This document shows positions 22,001 through 37,000 of a stretch of DNA of 64,000 bases, piece by piece. The stretch covers positions 4,939,001-5,003,000 of the forward strand of contig JAPYXD010000466.1 in NCBI GenBank assembly GCA_030998225.1, read 5' to 3'. A program made the position numbers and the translations under genes. The notes under the pieces are model-generated. The model made no database searches. It was not told the DNA's origin and saw only the letters and a list, made by a program, of their open reading frames with translations. This stretch comes from Diplolepis rosae (Eukaryota; Arthropoda; Insecta; Hymenoptera; Diplolepididae). Within the stretch, counting starts at the first letter, position 1; each line of letters starts with the position of its first letter.

Positions 22001-25000
22001 AGATAACACTACTTTAGCATTTCAATCATATAAATTATTTTTGCAGTGATGTTTTTAGTTAGGTAAAGGAAAATTGTTAAATAATGTTTAAACACTAGCT
22101 ATATTAAAGTGGCTTATCAATCCCAAGTATTTTTCTCAAAGAATGCACAAAAAGCAAGTATAAAAACGCATTCAAGACACTAAATGCTCGTTTCCAATAT
22201 CACGCTTAAACACGATTCATAAAAAACATGGCTTCTGAAAATTCTCGCTAAAATGTACTCACAATACGACATGCACACAACGATCAATTTCGGTTATTTA
22301 TAAAAAAATCAGCAAATAAATATTTGTGCCAAATTACCGTGGTGATTTGCTAAATATAAACAAACGGAGACATATTTTCGATTTCTAGATCAGAGGGATT
22401 AGCTTTCTTACGTTAGTAGCATTACCACCTGAAAAATATTATATGGTTCATAACACAGATTTAAACCTTTTATTCCAATTTTCCAAAACAAAAATGAAGT
22501 AAACCACAAAAAAATAATGAAACTTACACCTTCAGATAACTACACGCAACAAATATAACACAATTTTATTCACTGTGCGTGTCCACCAAATTCAAAACAA
22601 AACTTTAAAGAAATATAGTCGGAGTATTTCTCTGATAAAAGTTACGGATAGGATTTCATTCTGTCCTATTCTGCACCAATTTGAACCAATCCGACAAAAT
22701 GTTTTCAATCATGCTTGGTGCCAATCGGCTGAAACTCAATCAGAGACTTTTAATTCGAAACAAGTTTTCAATCAAAATGAAATCGAACAAAGCTTTCAAT
22801 CCGACTCAATCCATATTAATTTGTAGATTTGGTGTTACCGGTATTATAATTTAGAGAATTGACCGAAAGGGCCATATATTTTATTCTCTAAATCAATCCA
22901 TATTATACAAGACTTTCAATCCGGATCATCCCGACCTCAGATTGGGATGGATGGAAAACTTGTTTTGGATTAATTTCGATTGAAAGTCTTAGATTAAATC
23001 GGATTGAGTCAGATTGATTTCCAGTCGATTTGCATCAAGCGGGATTCAAAATTTATTTTCGGAATGACATAGAAGAGGACGGAATGGCGTGAAATAAAAT
23101 CCTGTTTCCCCTCCTGTACACGTTTTTGAACTTCGAAATTGTTGTTTCTTACTAAAGCAACTGCGAGTTTATGTGCATGTTCCAACGTACGAGTTCTAAA
23201 GCGTACACCTATGTAAGACTTTACATCTTTGAGGCCATGAATCAATCGAACCACGTGACTAAATTATACATCTATTCGTTCATGTAAGATAACTTTTTCA
23301 TTTTACAAAGTATCTTTCTTAAAATTTGGGAAACCTAGCAAAGGACAATAAAGCATGCTTGTTAAATATATAATAATGGAATCGGCATGGGGTCAGTTAC
23401 TTTTTTTCCCAACCTTTTAGGCGGTGGAACTATAAAATTTGAAAGTGGCAAACGTTTCGGCCACAGATGTGGGCCCTCTTCAGTGCCACATTTTTTTAAG
23501 AATAAAAACATTAAGGTATCGAGACAGCCTTAAAAAATAAACCTAAATAATTAATCATTAATAATTAAGGGGTTACTCTACTATCTTTGCAAGTTTAAAA
23601 AATTTCGTTTTTTTCATGGAAAAATTAATTTAAAATGTTCAATCTTTTTACATATTAAAGAAGAGGTTTAACACTTGTACAACAGATTTTTACATTCTCA
23701 TCATGGATGAGAAGGTATTGGTTTTATGTGAAAAATGACTTTCGAAATTCACATCAAATCTTTACGTTTTGAGACCCCCTGAGTCGGAAAAAATGGTTTT
23801 TGCGAAAGTGTCTGTCTGTCTGTCTGTCTGTAGTAGGTCGTGTGCGGCATAACTCTCGACAGAATTATCAGATTGAATTGAGCTTTGGTACACTTTATCG
23901 GAGCCGAAAAAGTAACGACAAGTTCGTTAACCAGCCACATCCAATCAAAATTGAGGGATTGAGCACTACTTTTGTGTTTTTGAAAATAATTTTTTAAAAA
24001 AATAAAAAATTTCAATGATGGTTTTAGATAGTGCTCATAAATCTCTAAAAATTATCCTGATAACATTTTTTGATTAAATCAAAATTAGAAATATTACGGC
24101 ATATTCAAATTCGAAAAAAGCCAATATCAAAATTCCATTTTCCAGTTAAATTATACGAGATACGAAAAAACGTTATGATACAATATTATTGAATAAATAA
24201 AGTCCTACAAATTTGAATTGTAACATTTTTTCATAAGATGCATATTTTTCTTTTTAATTAAAAAAAAACTATTGAAAATCCAAAATTCAATTTTTTAACA
24301 ATAATATGTAAAATAAGAAAAAAACGTAGGAATACAAAGTTGTTAGTTTTAAAAAGATCTACAAGTTTTGTCTCACACAGTTTCTGATAAAACATATATT
24401 TTTCGTTTCAATTCCAAAAAATACGATTAAAATTCAAAAAATCCATTTTTTAGACAAAATATGTGAGATTCAAAAAAAACTTTGAGATGAAAATTGTTTG
24501 GCTAAATAAGGTCTACACATTCTTATCGATAAATTTCTCGATAGGATGTATATTTTATGTTTTGATTTTTAACATTAAATAAATTCGATTTTTTTCACCA
24601 AAATATGTGATACGAAATAAGCATTGTTCTGCAAAATCATTTCCTTAAATAAAGTCTACGATTGTTTTTCCTTTTTAAAAGATTTGGAAGAAAATAAATT
24701 TATCAATAATCTTGTAATTTATTAAAAAGTGACAAAAATGCATACAGAAAATCGAGCGCGAAGCGCGAGTGTCATGATGAGAATGTATTCCTTAAGGCCG
24801 ATAGAGCCTTAAGTAAATTGAATTTCCTGTTTCACTTAATCTGAAAAAGAAACTTAGGGAATTTGAGAAAATGACTAATTTTTTATTTTTATTTTGTGTG
24901 GAAAATCTGGCTGACTCAGCTGCCTGAAGACCATGCTGAGAACTGGTTGAAACGATATCTCCACTTTCAAGAGCCTGAGAGAAAAAATTCCGCCATATTA

Positions 25001-28000
25001 TTGAAAAGTAACCCTTCCGCTATAGCTGGTACTTCAATAAAAAAAAATCGATGAAAAATAACAAAATGACTGATACTTAAAGTTTTTAACCCTTTTTTGC
25101 AAATTAAATTGCATAAAAAAACATAGTTAATATGATTAAATATTTCTAATTCTGCTACCGCCTATAGCTGTATATGTGTAAAATATTCTATGAAAATTTG
25201 AGCTCGATCGGTCGAATAGTTTTTTCTAAATCATGTCAACCAGGTCGAAAAACATTGTTTCGAGAAAAACGCGATTTACTTCTTTTTATCAAAATACTTT
25301 GTAACAACAGTGAAATTTCGAAATTTTCGAAATTTCTGAACAAAATAGTGTTTCCTATAGCATTTCTATACATGTCTACTAGAAGAATCTGTGATTTTTA
25401 AAAAATCGATTTTTTCAAAAAAAGATAGTAGAGTAACCCCTTAACCTGAATTACGTGCAAGTTGTGAGTTATTTAGTAACCTAAGATTAAAACTTATTTT
25501 TGTTTTGTTTTTTTATTTTTATTTTATTACTTTAATTAAGTTAGTAAATCATGCATAAAAATGTTGGTGAAAAACTCATGAAAAAGTGAAGGCCTGTTGT
25601 TGGACGACAGGTCAACCAAAAGAGAGGTGCAGTTATTCGCATTAAAAAATTCTCCAGATTAAAATAAAAATAAAACATAAAAACCCCAAGACCACCAAAA
25701 CACAAGAACTACGAAAAGACACGAAAACACACGAAGAACACGAAAAAACACAGAAACAACACAAAAAAATTCAAAAAATACAAATAGGAACAAAGGAGCC
25801 AAAAACAACAGTTACACAGGGTCAGAGTTAATTAGAAGGAAGAGATTTTTCAAAAAAACAACATTAATCACTTTTTGAAATTCTAATCACTTCACTGATC
25901 TGGACCAAGATACTGGTGCTGAAATGTATTTTTTTAGAAAAATAGAACACAAAAAACCCAAAAAAAACACGAAAAAACACCTTTCAACACAAAAATCCGG
26001 AAAAAAAACACAAAAGAACACACACTCACTAACAGGGGTAGATATGACACAAAAAAACGATTAAATTAAATTATTAAGATTGCTGACTTTATACACTTAA
26101 ATCACGCACTAAAAGTAATGAAAACAAAAAATTTTTGGATTGACCATTCACAAACGCGAAATTCCTACATATAATATCATTGCCGATATCGAATCCAATA
26201 TAAAAAAAATAAACCCTGAATCACATGACGAATTAAAACTAAAAATTACAAACGTTGTTAACAATTTCAAAAGAAATGTATTTTTTTAGAAAAATAGAAC
26301 ACAAAAAACCCAAAAACACACGAAAAAACACCTTTCAACACAAAAATCTGAAAAAAACACAAAAGAACACACACTCACTAACAGGGGTAGATTTGACACA
26401 AAACAACGATTAAATTAAATTATTATGATTGCTGACTTTGGACACTTAAATCAAACACTAAAAGTAATGAGTTTTAATCCACAAAAATGCCAAAAAAACA
26501 CGAAAAAACACTTTTCACTAACAGGGTAGATTTGACACGACACAACAATTAAAATCAATTATTGGGATTGCTAGCCTTAGACACTTAAATCACGCAATAC
26601 AGGTAAGAAGTTTTAATCAACAGATTAAGTTAAAAACCTATTATTATCCTACGCACACACGCGAGCGCAATTAAAAGGTAAAAGAAGTAGTTTTTCCACT
26701 CTTTGAAAATGTAGAAGAATCGACGTTCGTCGAGGTCGTTCCACGTCAAAAAGCAGACTGATTTCGAGAAAGGAAATATGCCATTTAATGGAATTATTCT
26801 TAATTTCTCATTTTTTTGGCATTGGGTCAGTTCCTTTTTATTTTTTTCTATTAAAATGTCACTTTACAATTTAAAAATGGCACATTCAGCACAAAGGTTG
26901 AATATTTCATAGTTCTGACTAGTTTCAGAACAAATTAAATTCAAGAATACTTTTAAATGTGGTACTAAAATACCATAAAATACCATAAAATACTAAAATG
27001 TAAACAAATTTTTTAAAGATAAGTTTATTATTATTTTTCAAAACATCTCAGAATAAAAATAAATTCAGAAATAAACGACTTTCCATTTTTTCTTCATTTC
27101 TGAACAAACTCAAATAATATTGATTAAAATGACACATATAGATATTATAATTGTTTATAATTCTGTAAACACTTTCTTGCAAATTAAATATAAAATGAAT
27201 TGTCCGGAAAACTGATATACAAAATCTTTTTCTTCAAAAATATACACTTTCGTCCACTCGTAAAAATCACCATAACCGTCTCGAATTTCTTAACTAAGTT
27301 TAGGACAATAGTCTTCTTCAAGGAGGAAAAGAACCTCTCAGGATAGTTTAAAAAAAAAAATTCTCAGTCAGCAAAGCCACATGTCTCGAGTCGGTTTTTA
27401 TAACAGTTTAGATCGATCGTTGAGAGACTCCGGTAACAAAGTCCTCAAGAAAAGTTTTCAAAATTGAAACTTGTTCGCGTTTCATTATTAATAACCAATT
27501 AATTATCCGTCCTTATAAAGGAAAAAAAAAAAACAAAAATTCCGGCCTTTTGTTTACAAATTTCTAAGTTTTTCGTTCATTTTATCCGGTTTTCTATATA
27601 CAGTGAATTCTACATATTTTTTCCAATTCGTGTTGTTACTTACTGGACTTCTTCATTTTGAATTGCAAGCGATGTGATAAGTTTTTGAGGTACATTATTA
27701 TCCTTTTTTTAACTATCTCCTATATTTTTATGTTTTACGAAAATTTTGAATTAATCTTTTAATTTATGGCACTGAAGAGAGCCCCCATATGTGACCGAAA
27801 CGTTTGCCTTCTCTTTTTTGCGTTTTTTATCATAAATAACATTGATAATTTTAATAGAAAAAAATAAAAAGAAACTGACCCAATGCCAAAAAAATGAGAA
27901 ATTAACAAAAATTCTGTGAATTTTGTTGTAACATTTACATAACAGTAGTTGCAAAAAATCTTTTGAACATCCGTGTATAATGAGATATAGTTTTATAGCA

Positions 28001-31000
28001 CAGACGGAGGTATATGACGAGTAATCGTCGCGCAAGAGTTTCGCGCCTCAAATTTCCTTGTGCGTTTTGTAAAACAAATGTTCAAAGCCAAAAAGTGCGA
28101 AAATAGGCCATTTTTTAAATACATTTTCTCATTTTACTCTTAAAATATCAGTTTTATGATGAAATTGTATTAGAGCAAAGTTGTAGAGCACTAAATTTTC
28201 TACAAAATGCTGTGGTTTGGAGTTGAAAGATTTAACTTTCCTCCGCCACAGCGGCCGAACAATAAATAAAAAATAGTCGAAAAACAGCTATTTTTTGCAC
28301 GCGCATTTAAAATTGAAAATATTAATACATCTAAATGGTTGTTTTGCCTTTGAAATATTTAATTCTTTACTTTTCGAATGCCGAGAACTCAAGTTCAATA
28401 TCTCTTTTAGTTACCGAGTGATGTAATTGTTTATTAAGCATTTTCAAAATAACATAACTTTTAACACTGAAAAAAATAGTTAGTAAAACCAACTACTTCG
28501 GTTTGTAAAATATGCCTCAGCTATTTTATTAGTTAGCATAACAATTTTTTTTGTTGGTGTTACTATCTCAATTGTTATTACAAGAACTTGGGTAGTAACA
28601 CCAACAAAAAAAATTGTTGCGCTAACTAATAAAATAGCTGAGGCATATTTTACAAACCGAAGTAGTTGGTTTGACTAACCATTTTTGTCAGTGAAGAATT
28701 AACACATACACCAGGAAAATTTTTATACACATAGCATGATTTTTCTACACATACTGCAAGTATAAAACTATTATATGCAATGATTAGATAAGTGGTTTTA
28801 TTTTTTAACACATCCAAACGATTATTTAAAAGGGGGTTGTAATTTTTACATTAATTGCAAAATGAATAACTCCGCGGTTTTTTGACAAATTCCAAATCTG
28901 AAAAGACTCAGTGAAAGTGCATGCAAAAACGAATCTTTTGGCGCTTTGAACGCTTCAATTCAACCTTCCAAACCGAACTGATTGAATCCCAAAGTTGGCT
29001 GCAGGTGAGAGAGATTTGAGCAACAATTAAACGAGAAAAAAAATTCCGGCGTATAGCTTTGTCAATTTACTTTCGATATATTGTTGAAGAAAACCGATTA
29101 TTTTGACGATCTATGTGCAATTAATTCTAACAACTAGGTAAACGCGCGCGGGAATGGCGAAAATCGGAGTGGAGGGGATGAGTCAGCGTGGCGCCAAAAC
29201 TTGATTCGGCGTCTTCAAAATCGTCGCGCGCTCTTCACTGCCACTTATTTCGGCTTCTAATTGACCAAATTTGACGTTTATTTTTTCAAATCGATATAGC
29301 AAATCAGGAATAATCTAATGGTGCACATACTTCTGGTCTATTTTTGAAAGTTTATGAATGGTTTACGTCATTTGGGATTTTTCTAATTTTGACATTGCAC
29401 AATCATACAATTTTCGAAGATAATTCTTAAATACGTAAATACTTTTGCAAATCGTACACCCATTTTGAGTTCAGAATTAAGATGTGCACAAAAATTTTTT
29501 TGCAGCTTCTTTTTAATAAATTAACCAACACTTATATCGGGATTTTCGAAAAAAAATTTTTTTTAAAAGATATATTAATTTAAACTTTTGATAGAATTGG
29601 ATAAAATGCTAAATTTTCTTGTACTTAAAATTCTTTATCTCCGGTTGAAATAATCTAATCGATTTCGGTTTTGTTTCATTTTCTAGCTGATTACGTTAGG
29701 TTTTCGGATAAATATTTTTATAATTTTTATTTTGTTAATTAACTAGATATATAAGCAATATTTTAAAGGCAAAACAACCATTTACATGTATTAATATTTT
29801 CAATTTTAAATGCGCGTGCAAAAAATAGCTGTTTTTCGACTATTTTTTATTTATTGTTCGGCCGCTGTGGCGGAGGAAAATTAAATCTTTTAACTTCAAA
29901 CAACAGAATTTTGTACTCTACAACTTTGCTCTAATACAATTTCATCATAAAACTGATATTTTAAGAGTAAAATGAGAAAATGTATTTAAAAAATGGCCTA
30001 TTTTCGCACTTTTTGGATTTGAACATTTTTTTTACAAAACGCAGAAGGAAATTCGAGGCGCAAAACATGGTTCATCAATTACTATGATATTTTTGAGCGA
30101 TTCCAATAAAAATCTTGGATCTTACTCTCACATCCATCTTGAATTCTAATTCGACTGGATTAATGTTAGAGGCTTATTCAATCGGTAATTTGTCTTTCGT
30201 TTGTTTGAAAATCAGATTGAGATTTTTTTGGTTCTTGAACGCGGTATTAATGTTGTAGCTACGTAAAATACCTGAAATTTTTTCTGGCAACCCTTCCACG
30301 TAAGGCAAGCTAACGAAGGGTTTGTTTTCTGTGTTTATGTTAACATGATTGTTACCTAAACGCGTTTTTTTGTTCTAAACTAAGAAGTCTTTGGTTGATG
30401 ATTTCTTGTACGAAGGAAAGTGGGTAATAATTCTCTACAAGTGTATCTGTGATCAATTTTAGATTGCTATTGTGAAGTTTTTGATTCTGTTTCTTGGTGA
30501 TAGTTATATCCATAAAATTGATGGCACTCTCGGACTCTTTTTCAAGAGAAAATCTAATATTCAGGGGGTTTGCGTTGGGAATTTGTACCTCGAAATCTAG
30601 GTTAACTAATTTTTCTTTTTCTAAGTCGTCATTTACTAAATTCGCAAGGATATGGGAGAAAGGAGAACATATTGGTAATCCTCGTTTTTGGAAGAAAGTG
30701 ATGCCATTGAATTTAAAATCTGTGCTGTTTAAGCATAACTGGAGCCCTTCTTCAAAATCTGTCCAAGGTAATTGTACTTTGGGACGAATCTCTTCCCACC
30801 TACTTTTTACAGAAGAGATAACTGCTTCCTTGGGTACATTTGTGAAAAGAGAGACCACATCCAGGGAAGCGAGAACAAAGTTGTTAGGAATACTGACAGT
30901 TTTAAATTTTTGAACTAATTCGAAGCTGTTGATTAGTTTAGATTTTGGTGGGGTGGTGTTTTTAGATATGACACTACTAAAGAAGGAAGCTAGATTGTAA

Positions 31001-34000
31001 GTCGGGCTGCCTACATATGAGACAATGGGCCTAATCGGGTTGCCTTCTTTATAGATTTTTGGTAGACCGTACAATCTCGAGGGAACGGCATTAGAGGTCT
31101 TTAAATCTTTAGCTAACAAATTATTGATAAATTTTTTGTTTTCCCATTTTTTAACGAGCCCGTTTAATTTATTCTGTATTTTCATAGTCGTGTCTTTCGG
31201 ACGAACTTGGTATGTATTAACGTCATGTAAAAGGGTTTCAACTTTTTCATTGTAATCTGTTGGCGTTAAAGCTACCGTTGTGTTGCCCTTGTATGCCCTA
31301 GTGAAAATAATGTCTGGGTTATTTTTTACAAAGATTCTGGCCTCTTTGATTTCTTTAGAAAGTTGTAAAAATTTTGATTTGTGTTTACTTCCATTTCTTT
31401 TGAAATTGTTAACAACGTTTGTAATTTTTAGTTTTAATTCGTCATGTGATTCAGGGTTTATTTTTTTTATATTGGATTCGATATCGGCAATGATATTATA
31501 TGTAGGAATTTCGCGTTTGTGAATGGTCAATCCAAAAATTTTTTTTTTTCATTACTTTTAGTGCGTGATTTAAGTGTATAAAGTCAGCAATCTTAATAAT
31601 TTAATTTAATCGTTTTTTTGTGTCATATCTACCCCTGTTAGTGAGTGTGTGTTCTTTTGTGTTTTTTTTCGGATTTTTGTGCTGAAAGGTGTTTTTTCGT
31701 GTTTTTTGTGTTCTATTTAAAAAAAAAAATACATTTCAACGCCAGTATCTTGGTCCAGATCAGTGAAGTGATTAGAATTTTAAAAAGTGATTGATGTTTT
31801 TCTTTTTTAAATATCTTCCTTCTAATTAACTCTGACCCTTTGTAATTGTTTTTTTTTGGCTCCTTCGTTCTTATTTGTGTTTTTTGAATTTTTTGTGTTG
31901 TTTCTGTGTTTTTTCGTGTTTTTTGTGTGTTTTCGTGTCTTTTCGTGGTTCTTGTGTTTTGGTGGACTTGGGGTTTTTATGTGTTGTTTGTGGTTGACAA
32001 CCTCACACTCTCACGAGCGCAATCTGGTTAGTTTTTTTATGCGAATAACTGCACCTCTCCTTTGGTTGACCTGTCGTCCAACAACAGGCCTTCACTTTTT
32101 CATGAGTTTTTCACCAAAATTTGTATGCATGATTTACTAATTTAATTAAAGTAATAAAATAAAAAATAAAAAAACAAAACAAAAATAAGTATTAGTCTTA
32201 GGTTCCTAAATAACTCACAACTTGCACGCAATTCAGGTTAATTATTAATGATTAACTGTTAAGGTTTATTTTTTAAGGTGGTCTCGATACCTTAATGTTT
32301 TTATTCTTAAAAAAATCTAGCACTGAAGAGGGCCCACATCTTTGGCCGAAACGTTTGCCACTTTGAAATTTTATAGTTCCACCGCCTAAAAGGTTTTGAA
32401 AAAAAGTAACGGACCCCATTCCGATTCAATTATCATATATTTATTACTGTGGGTCAATATAAAAATCCAAAACATGTACAGGAGCATGTCTTGCTATAAT
32501 TCCATGCTTGTTAACTTTTTTTAGTAAAATTTTGTTGAACAATTCGAAAGTTTATCGACAATTACAGTTAACTGTAAAATTTTTTGCAAAATTTTCACTC
32601 AAACGAATTTGACAGACGTTCTTTATCGTTTTCAGTTGTATTTTATAAATTTCTAGGAAGACATTTTTGTAAAACAAAAAAGTTATCTTACACGAACTTT
32701 TACAGGAATTTAGTTACGTGATCTGGTTGATCCATGGCCTTAAAAGATTTCACTGATTGTCAGTGAATTAATTAGTAAAAATAAATATAATAATACTAGA
32801 TTTTACAATGAAGAGTTTCTCCGTGTACAATGTTTATATAATCAAATAGACCGTCTCGAATAGTCAAAATAATTCTTTCGGCTCGCAAATTTTTTTTATT
32901 ATATAAAAAATTAATTTGATCACGTATCGTAGAAAATCAGCGTAATGTCGGTGTTTCTAATTATGCATCCATATAATCTGTGCATTATAAAAAAAATTAC
33001 AATTAAGTACAATTTTTTGACACATTGTCTGGGCGAAGAAAAAAAAATCTATCATGAAGAATTGGAAATGTGGGTAAGAACTGATAGAAAAATTTCTAGG
33101 TATTTTCATTTTACTTATTTTGTTTATAAATTAAAATTTTTGTTCAATTTGTAGAAATTGTCTAATCTTAAAAATTTAGATTTTTTAATGTATAAAAATT
33201 TTTAGTTAAAATTTGTAAACAAGTGCGCAAGTGAAATGCAAAAATTCTCAAGTGAAATAAGAAAATGTCCATTTTTTAAAAAAGTTTTATTATAGGCACT
33301 ATAAAGTGAGTCAAAATTTGTTATTTAATAGAAGGTCGGAATTAAAAGTTTGATTTTGATGAAAAGACGATCTTCATGCTAGAAAATTAATGTTATGTCG
33401 GTATACCTAATTATGTATGTATACATATATTCCATAAGTTATTAAAAAACCTTTTTATAACAACATTATCTCCTGTAACGTACCTCCCCCAGTTTCTCGA
33501 GTAAAAAACAGCTACGATTTCATCGATAAAATCAAAAATATCCAGCTGCCTCTGAGCCATAAAATCATATCTCTTGATGCTGTATCACTTTTTACAAATG
33601 TCCAAATTGGTTTAGCTTTTAAAGGTATAAGAGAGAGATGGTCACAAATAGAACCAAAGACAAAATTGTCTTGGTATCAATTTAAAAAAGGTCTTAGAAT
33701 CTGCTCTTCAAATTCTGCTTTCAACTTTCAAGGCCATTCCTACAAACAAAAATCTGGTTTCCCCATGGGTTCACCCCTTTCTCCGATTGCTGCGGATATT
33801 GTAATGGATGATCTGGAAAAACAATGTATAGCTTCCCTCCCCTTTCGACTCCCCTTTTATTTTCGATACGTAGACGACATAATTACAGCAGTACCGGCTG
33901 ATGAAATAGACAAAATTAGAAACACTTTTAACAGTTACAATCATAAAATCCAATTTACAGTAGAAGAGGAATCAGATAACAAATTATGTTTTTTGGATGT

Positions 34001-37000
34001 TCTTATCATCAGAACAGGGGAGAACATCAAGACAAATTGGTACCAAAAACCTACTTACTCAGGCCGTATTCTTAACTTTTATTCTCACCACCCACTACAC
34101 TACAAAATTAATGTGATTAACAACCTTGTTGACAGAGGCATCATCTTAGCACACAAAAACTTCCACACAGAAAACTTTAAAAAAATTCAAAATATCCTAT
34201 CACAAAACAATTATCCAACAACAATAATCAACTCCACTATAAAACACAGTCTCAATTATCTGCTACATAAAGCCTCCACAACCGGGCCCCTCTTTCACCA
34301 TCCACCTGTGAGGGAGGGCGAGGCATCTTCTCACTCTTACACTCGCACAAACAAGCAAAAACAAAACTCAGCTAGCCAAACACAGAAATATGTGTCACTT
34401 CCCTATGTTAAAGGGTTATCTGAAAAACTTTCAGGCATCCTTAAACCTTTCAATGTAAAAATTGCCCCATGCAATACCAATGACCTATCACATCTTTTAA
34501 AATCAGCAAAAGACCCCACACCAAAACTTGAAACAGCACATGTCGTCTACAATATTCCTTGCAGTGATTGTACAGCAAATTATATAGGCACAACCAAAAG
34601 ACCTCTAAAAAATAGAATCCAGGAACATAAAAAAGATGTATATAACCCCTCAGAAAAATTGAACGCCCTGGCCAAGCACACGTGGCGCCAGGATCATAAA
34701 TTTAATTTTGACCAGGTAAAAATAGTTGACAGATCCAACAATTATAAAAAACGTATGATTCTCGAAATGACTCACATTGCTAGCAATGCCCATACAGTTA
34801 ATCAAAGAACGGACACAGACAATTTATCTGCTTTTTACTTTCCTCTTTTAAATAAAAAAATCAGTTTTTACACAAATTTTCCACAGCTTTCGAAAAATCT
34901 GGAAAACTGTGACCAAATTTTATCGAAATTTATCGATTTTATCAAATTTATCATAAAATTGCAAAAATGTAATAATTATATAATTTCTATTACGAGTCTT
35001 ATAATTCCATATACGGGCATCATAATATCTATCACTTTGTATGTGCATTAAAAACTCAATTTAATTTCCACCTTAATCTTGCGACACTGAGACTATTAAA
35101 TAAAAAAATTTTTAAAAAACCCAGTCACATGTCTCTGGACATCTTGTGGACATATTTACACAATTTTTTCTCCTTTTCATTTAACCGAGAATTTCCAAAG
35201 CAAAAATCCTAACCCTCCACTCCACTTTACAAAGCCTTTTCCAAGTCAGTTTCCAAGTGCAACTCAGTTTTCAAGTAAAATCCGTAGTGTCAAGAGTTAT
35301 TTGTCAAAATTATGTGCCTATCTTGTTCGCGACGAAAGAAAAGGAAGAAAAAAGGAATTTTGTGTGTGTCACTTGGATTAATCTTTTTTATCATCGTTTG
35401 TATGTCTACATAATAAAATAACAGGTCAGTTTTCGTTCACAGTGTTTTTTTGGTGATGAGCTCGCACTTTTTGACTTTTTATCCCGCAATGTTTATCCGT
35501 CATATGTGCTATTTTTAAATTCATTTTTTTCTCCCCTTAGTATTTTTACAGAATTAAATTTTTGTGTACTTTTTATTTTCTTGAAAATCGAATTTTTTAG
35601 ACCATTTTTATAGTTTCACTTGTACAATTCATTCACATCGGTTTACCAAAATTGTTATCTGTTACACGTGCTACTTTTAAGTCTCTCTTGTTGGTAATTT
35701 TTTCAAATTAAGGTTTACAGTTTTACTTTTTAGCTAATTTAGTTATTTATATCAATTTTATAATTTCAAACTTGCAATTCTTTTACATCATTTTTAACAG
35801 AATGCTCATCGGTCACACTTTCAAAATTGTTCAAGTTCTTCTTTTGTACCTTTATAGAGAAAATTGTTCTCTACAGTTCATTTACATTTAGTTTGGACCC
35901 ATTTTATAATTCCACATGTATAATTCATTTATATAATTTTATTGCAATATTTATCCGCCACACGTGCTATTCTTTAAGGTTCTCTTTAGTAATTTTACAG
36001 AACAAATTTTTTGTACAGTTTTACTGTATCGCAAATTCAGTTATTTAGTCCAATTTTATAGTGTCAAACTTGCAATTTTTTTACATAATTTTTTAACAGT
36101 ATGTTCATCGGTCACACGTTCAAGATTTCAAGTTTCTTCCTTTGTCTTTTTATAAGAAATTTTTCTGCACAGGTTTTTTTTACATTTTTTTACATTTTAC
36201 ATAATTTTCATCGGTCACAGTTTCAAATTGCTCAAGTTTCTTCTTTTGTATTTTTATAGAAAATTTTTTTTCTGTACAGTTCATTACATTCAGTTTAGAC
36301 CAATTTTATAGGTTCACATGCATAATTTATTTATATCATTTTATTACAATGTTTCTTTAAGGTTCTCTTTAGCAATTTTACGGGAAAAAAAAATTTTTTT
36401 GTACAGTTTTGTTACAGTTTTACTGTATCGCAAATTTAGTTACTTAGTCCAATTTTATTTTCACACCTGCAATTCTTATATCACTTTTTAACTACAATGT
36501 TTATCCGTCACACGGGCAATTTTTAAGATTCCTCCTTTATATTTTTTATAGAAATAAATTCTCACTGAAGAGGACTGCAACCTGAGTCGAAACGTTTGAA
36601 AGAATGTAAGAACTGAGTTTTCATTATTTCTGGACCCTAAAGCCAATTTATACATAAATCGAATATTCATCAAAGGGTCGATACAAGTCCTATCTATAAT
36701 TATAATAGATTTTCTTCGGCCAGACAATGTGTCAAAAAATTGTACTTAGATGTTAGTTTTTTGATAATGCACAGATTATATGGATGCATAATTAGAAACA
36801 CCGACATTACGCTGATTTTCTACGATACGTGATCAAATTAATTTTTTATATAATAAAAAAAATTTGCGAGCCGAAAGAATTATTTTGACTATTTGAGATG
36901 GTCCATTTGATTATATAAACATTGTAGTTCTAATAATCTTATACATTCGACTTGAATATTCTTGGTTCTTCAAGTAGACACTGTATGATGATCAAACTTA

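Larger units (their letters stand above)
23223..32745. mobile_element. Giant palindrome 2 (inverted PLE 5' parts)
   Basis: Outer arms (23223-23568 and about 32235-32745) and inner arms (about 25441-26280 and 31490-32230) are inverted copies. Each arm has an outward-pointing hammerhead, a C/A-rich (or T/G-rich) leader and the start of a PLE reading frame pointing inward. The left frame breaks off after about 49 codons, followed by direct duplications. The right frame continues through the RT. Later insertions are the piggyBac-like element, a hammerhead-bearing foldback and a 2-kb foldback. Confidence 0.8.
33483..36645 (+). mobile_element. Penelope-like element, 5'-truncated copy
   Basis: Coding region, tandem-unit 3' region, hammerhead and terminal GGACCCTAAAGCCA appear in the same order as in the copy at 53433-56034, which defines the 3' half of the family. 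Confidence 0.85.
32826..36926. repeat. Inverted repeat enclosing the truncated PLE
   Basis: 32826-32988 and 36764-36926 are inverted copies (ATTATATGGATGCATAATTA and TTTGCGAGCCGAAAGAATTA). A shorter third copy starts near 33390. They flank the PLE at 33483-36645, which suggests insertion into a foldback element. Confidence 0.8.

Noticed and set aside
23749..24015. 88-codon frame KNYFQKHKSSAQSLNFDWMWL, also at 41540-41764 and 53102-53356
   Set aside because: It recurs only because the ACATTCTCATC repeat recurs. It includes the (CTGT)n run and has no domain or consistent start.
31856..32140. Hydrophobic Phe-rich frame
   Set aside because: It is a translation of the T-rich PLE leader; the opposite arm shows the same sequence as an A/C-rich tract.
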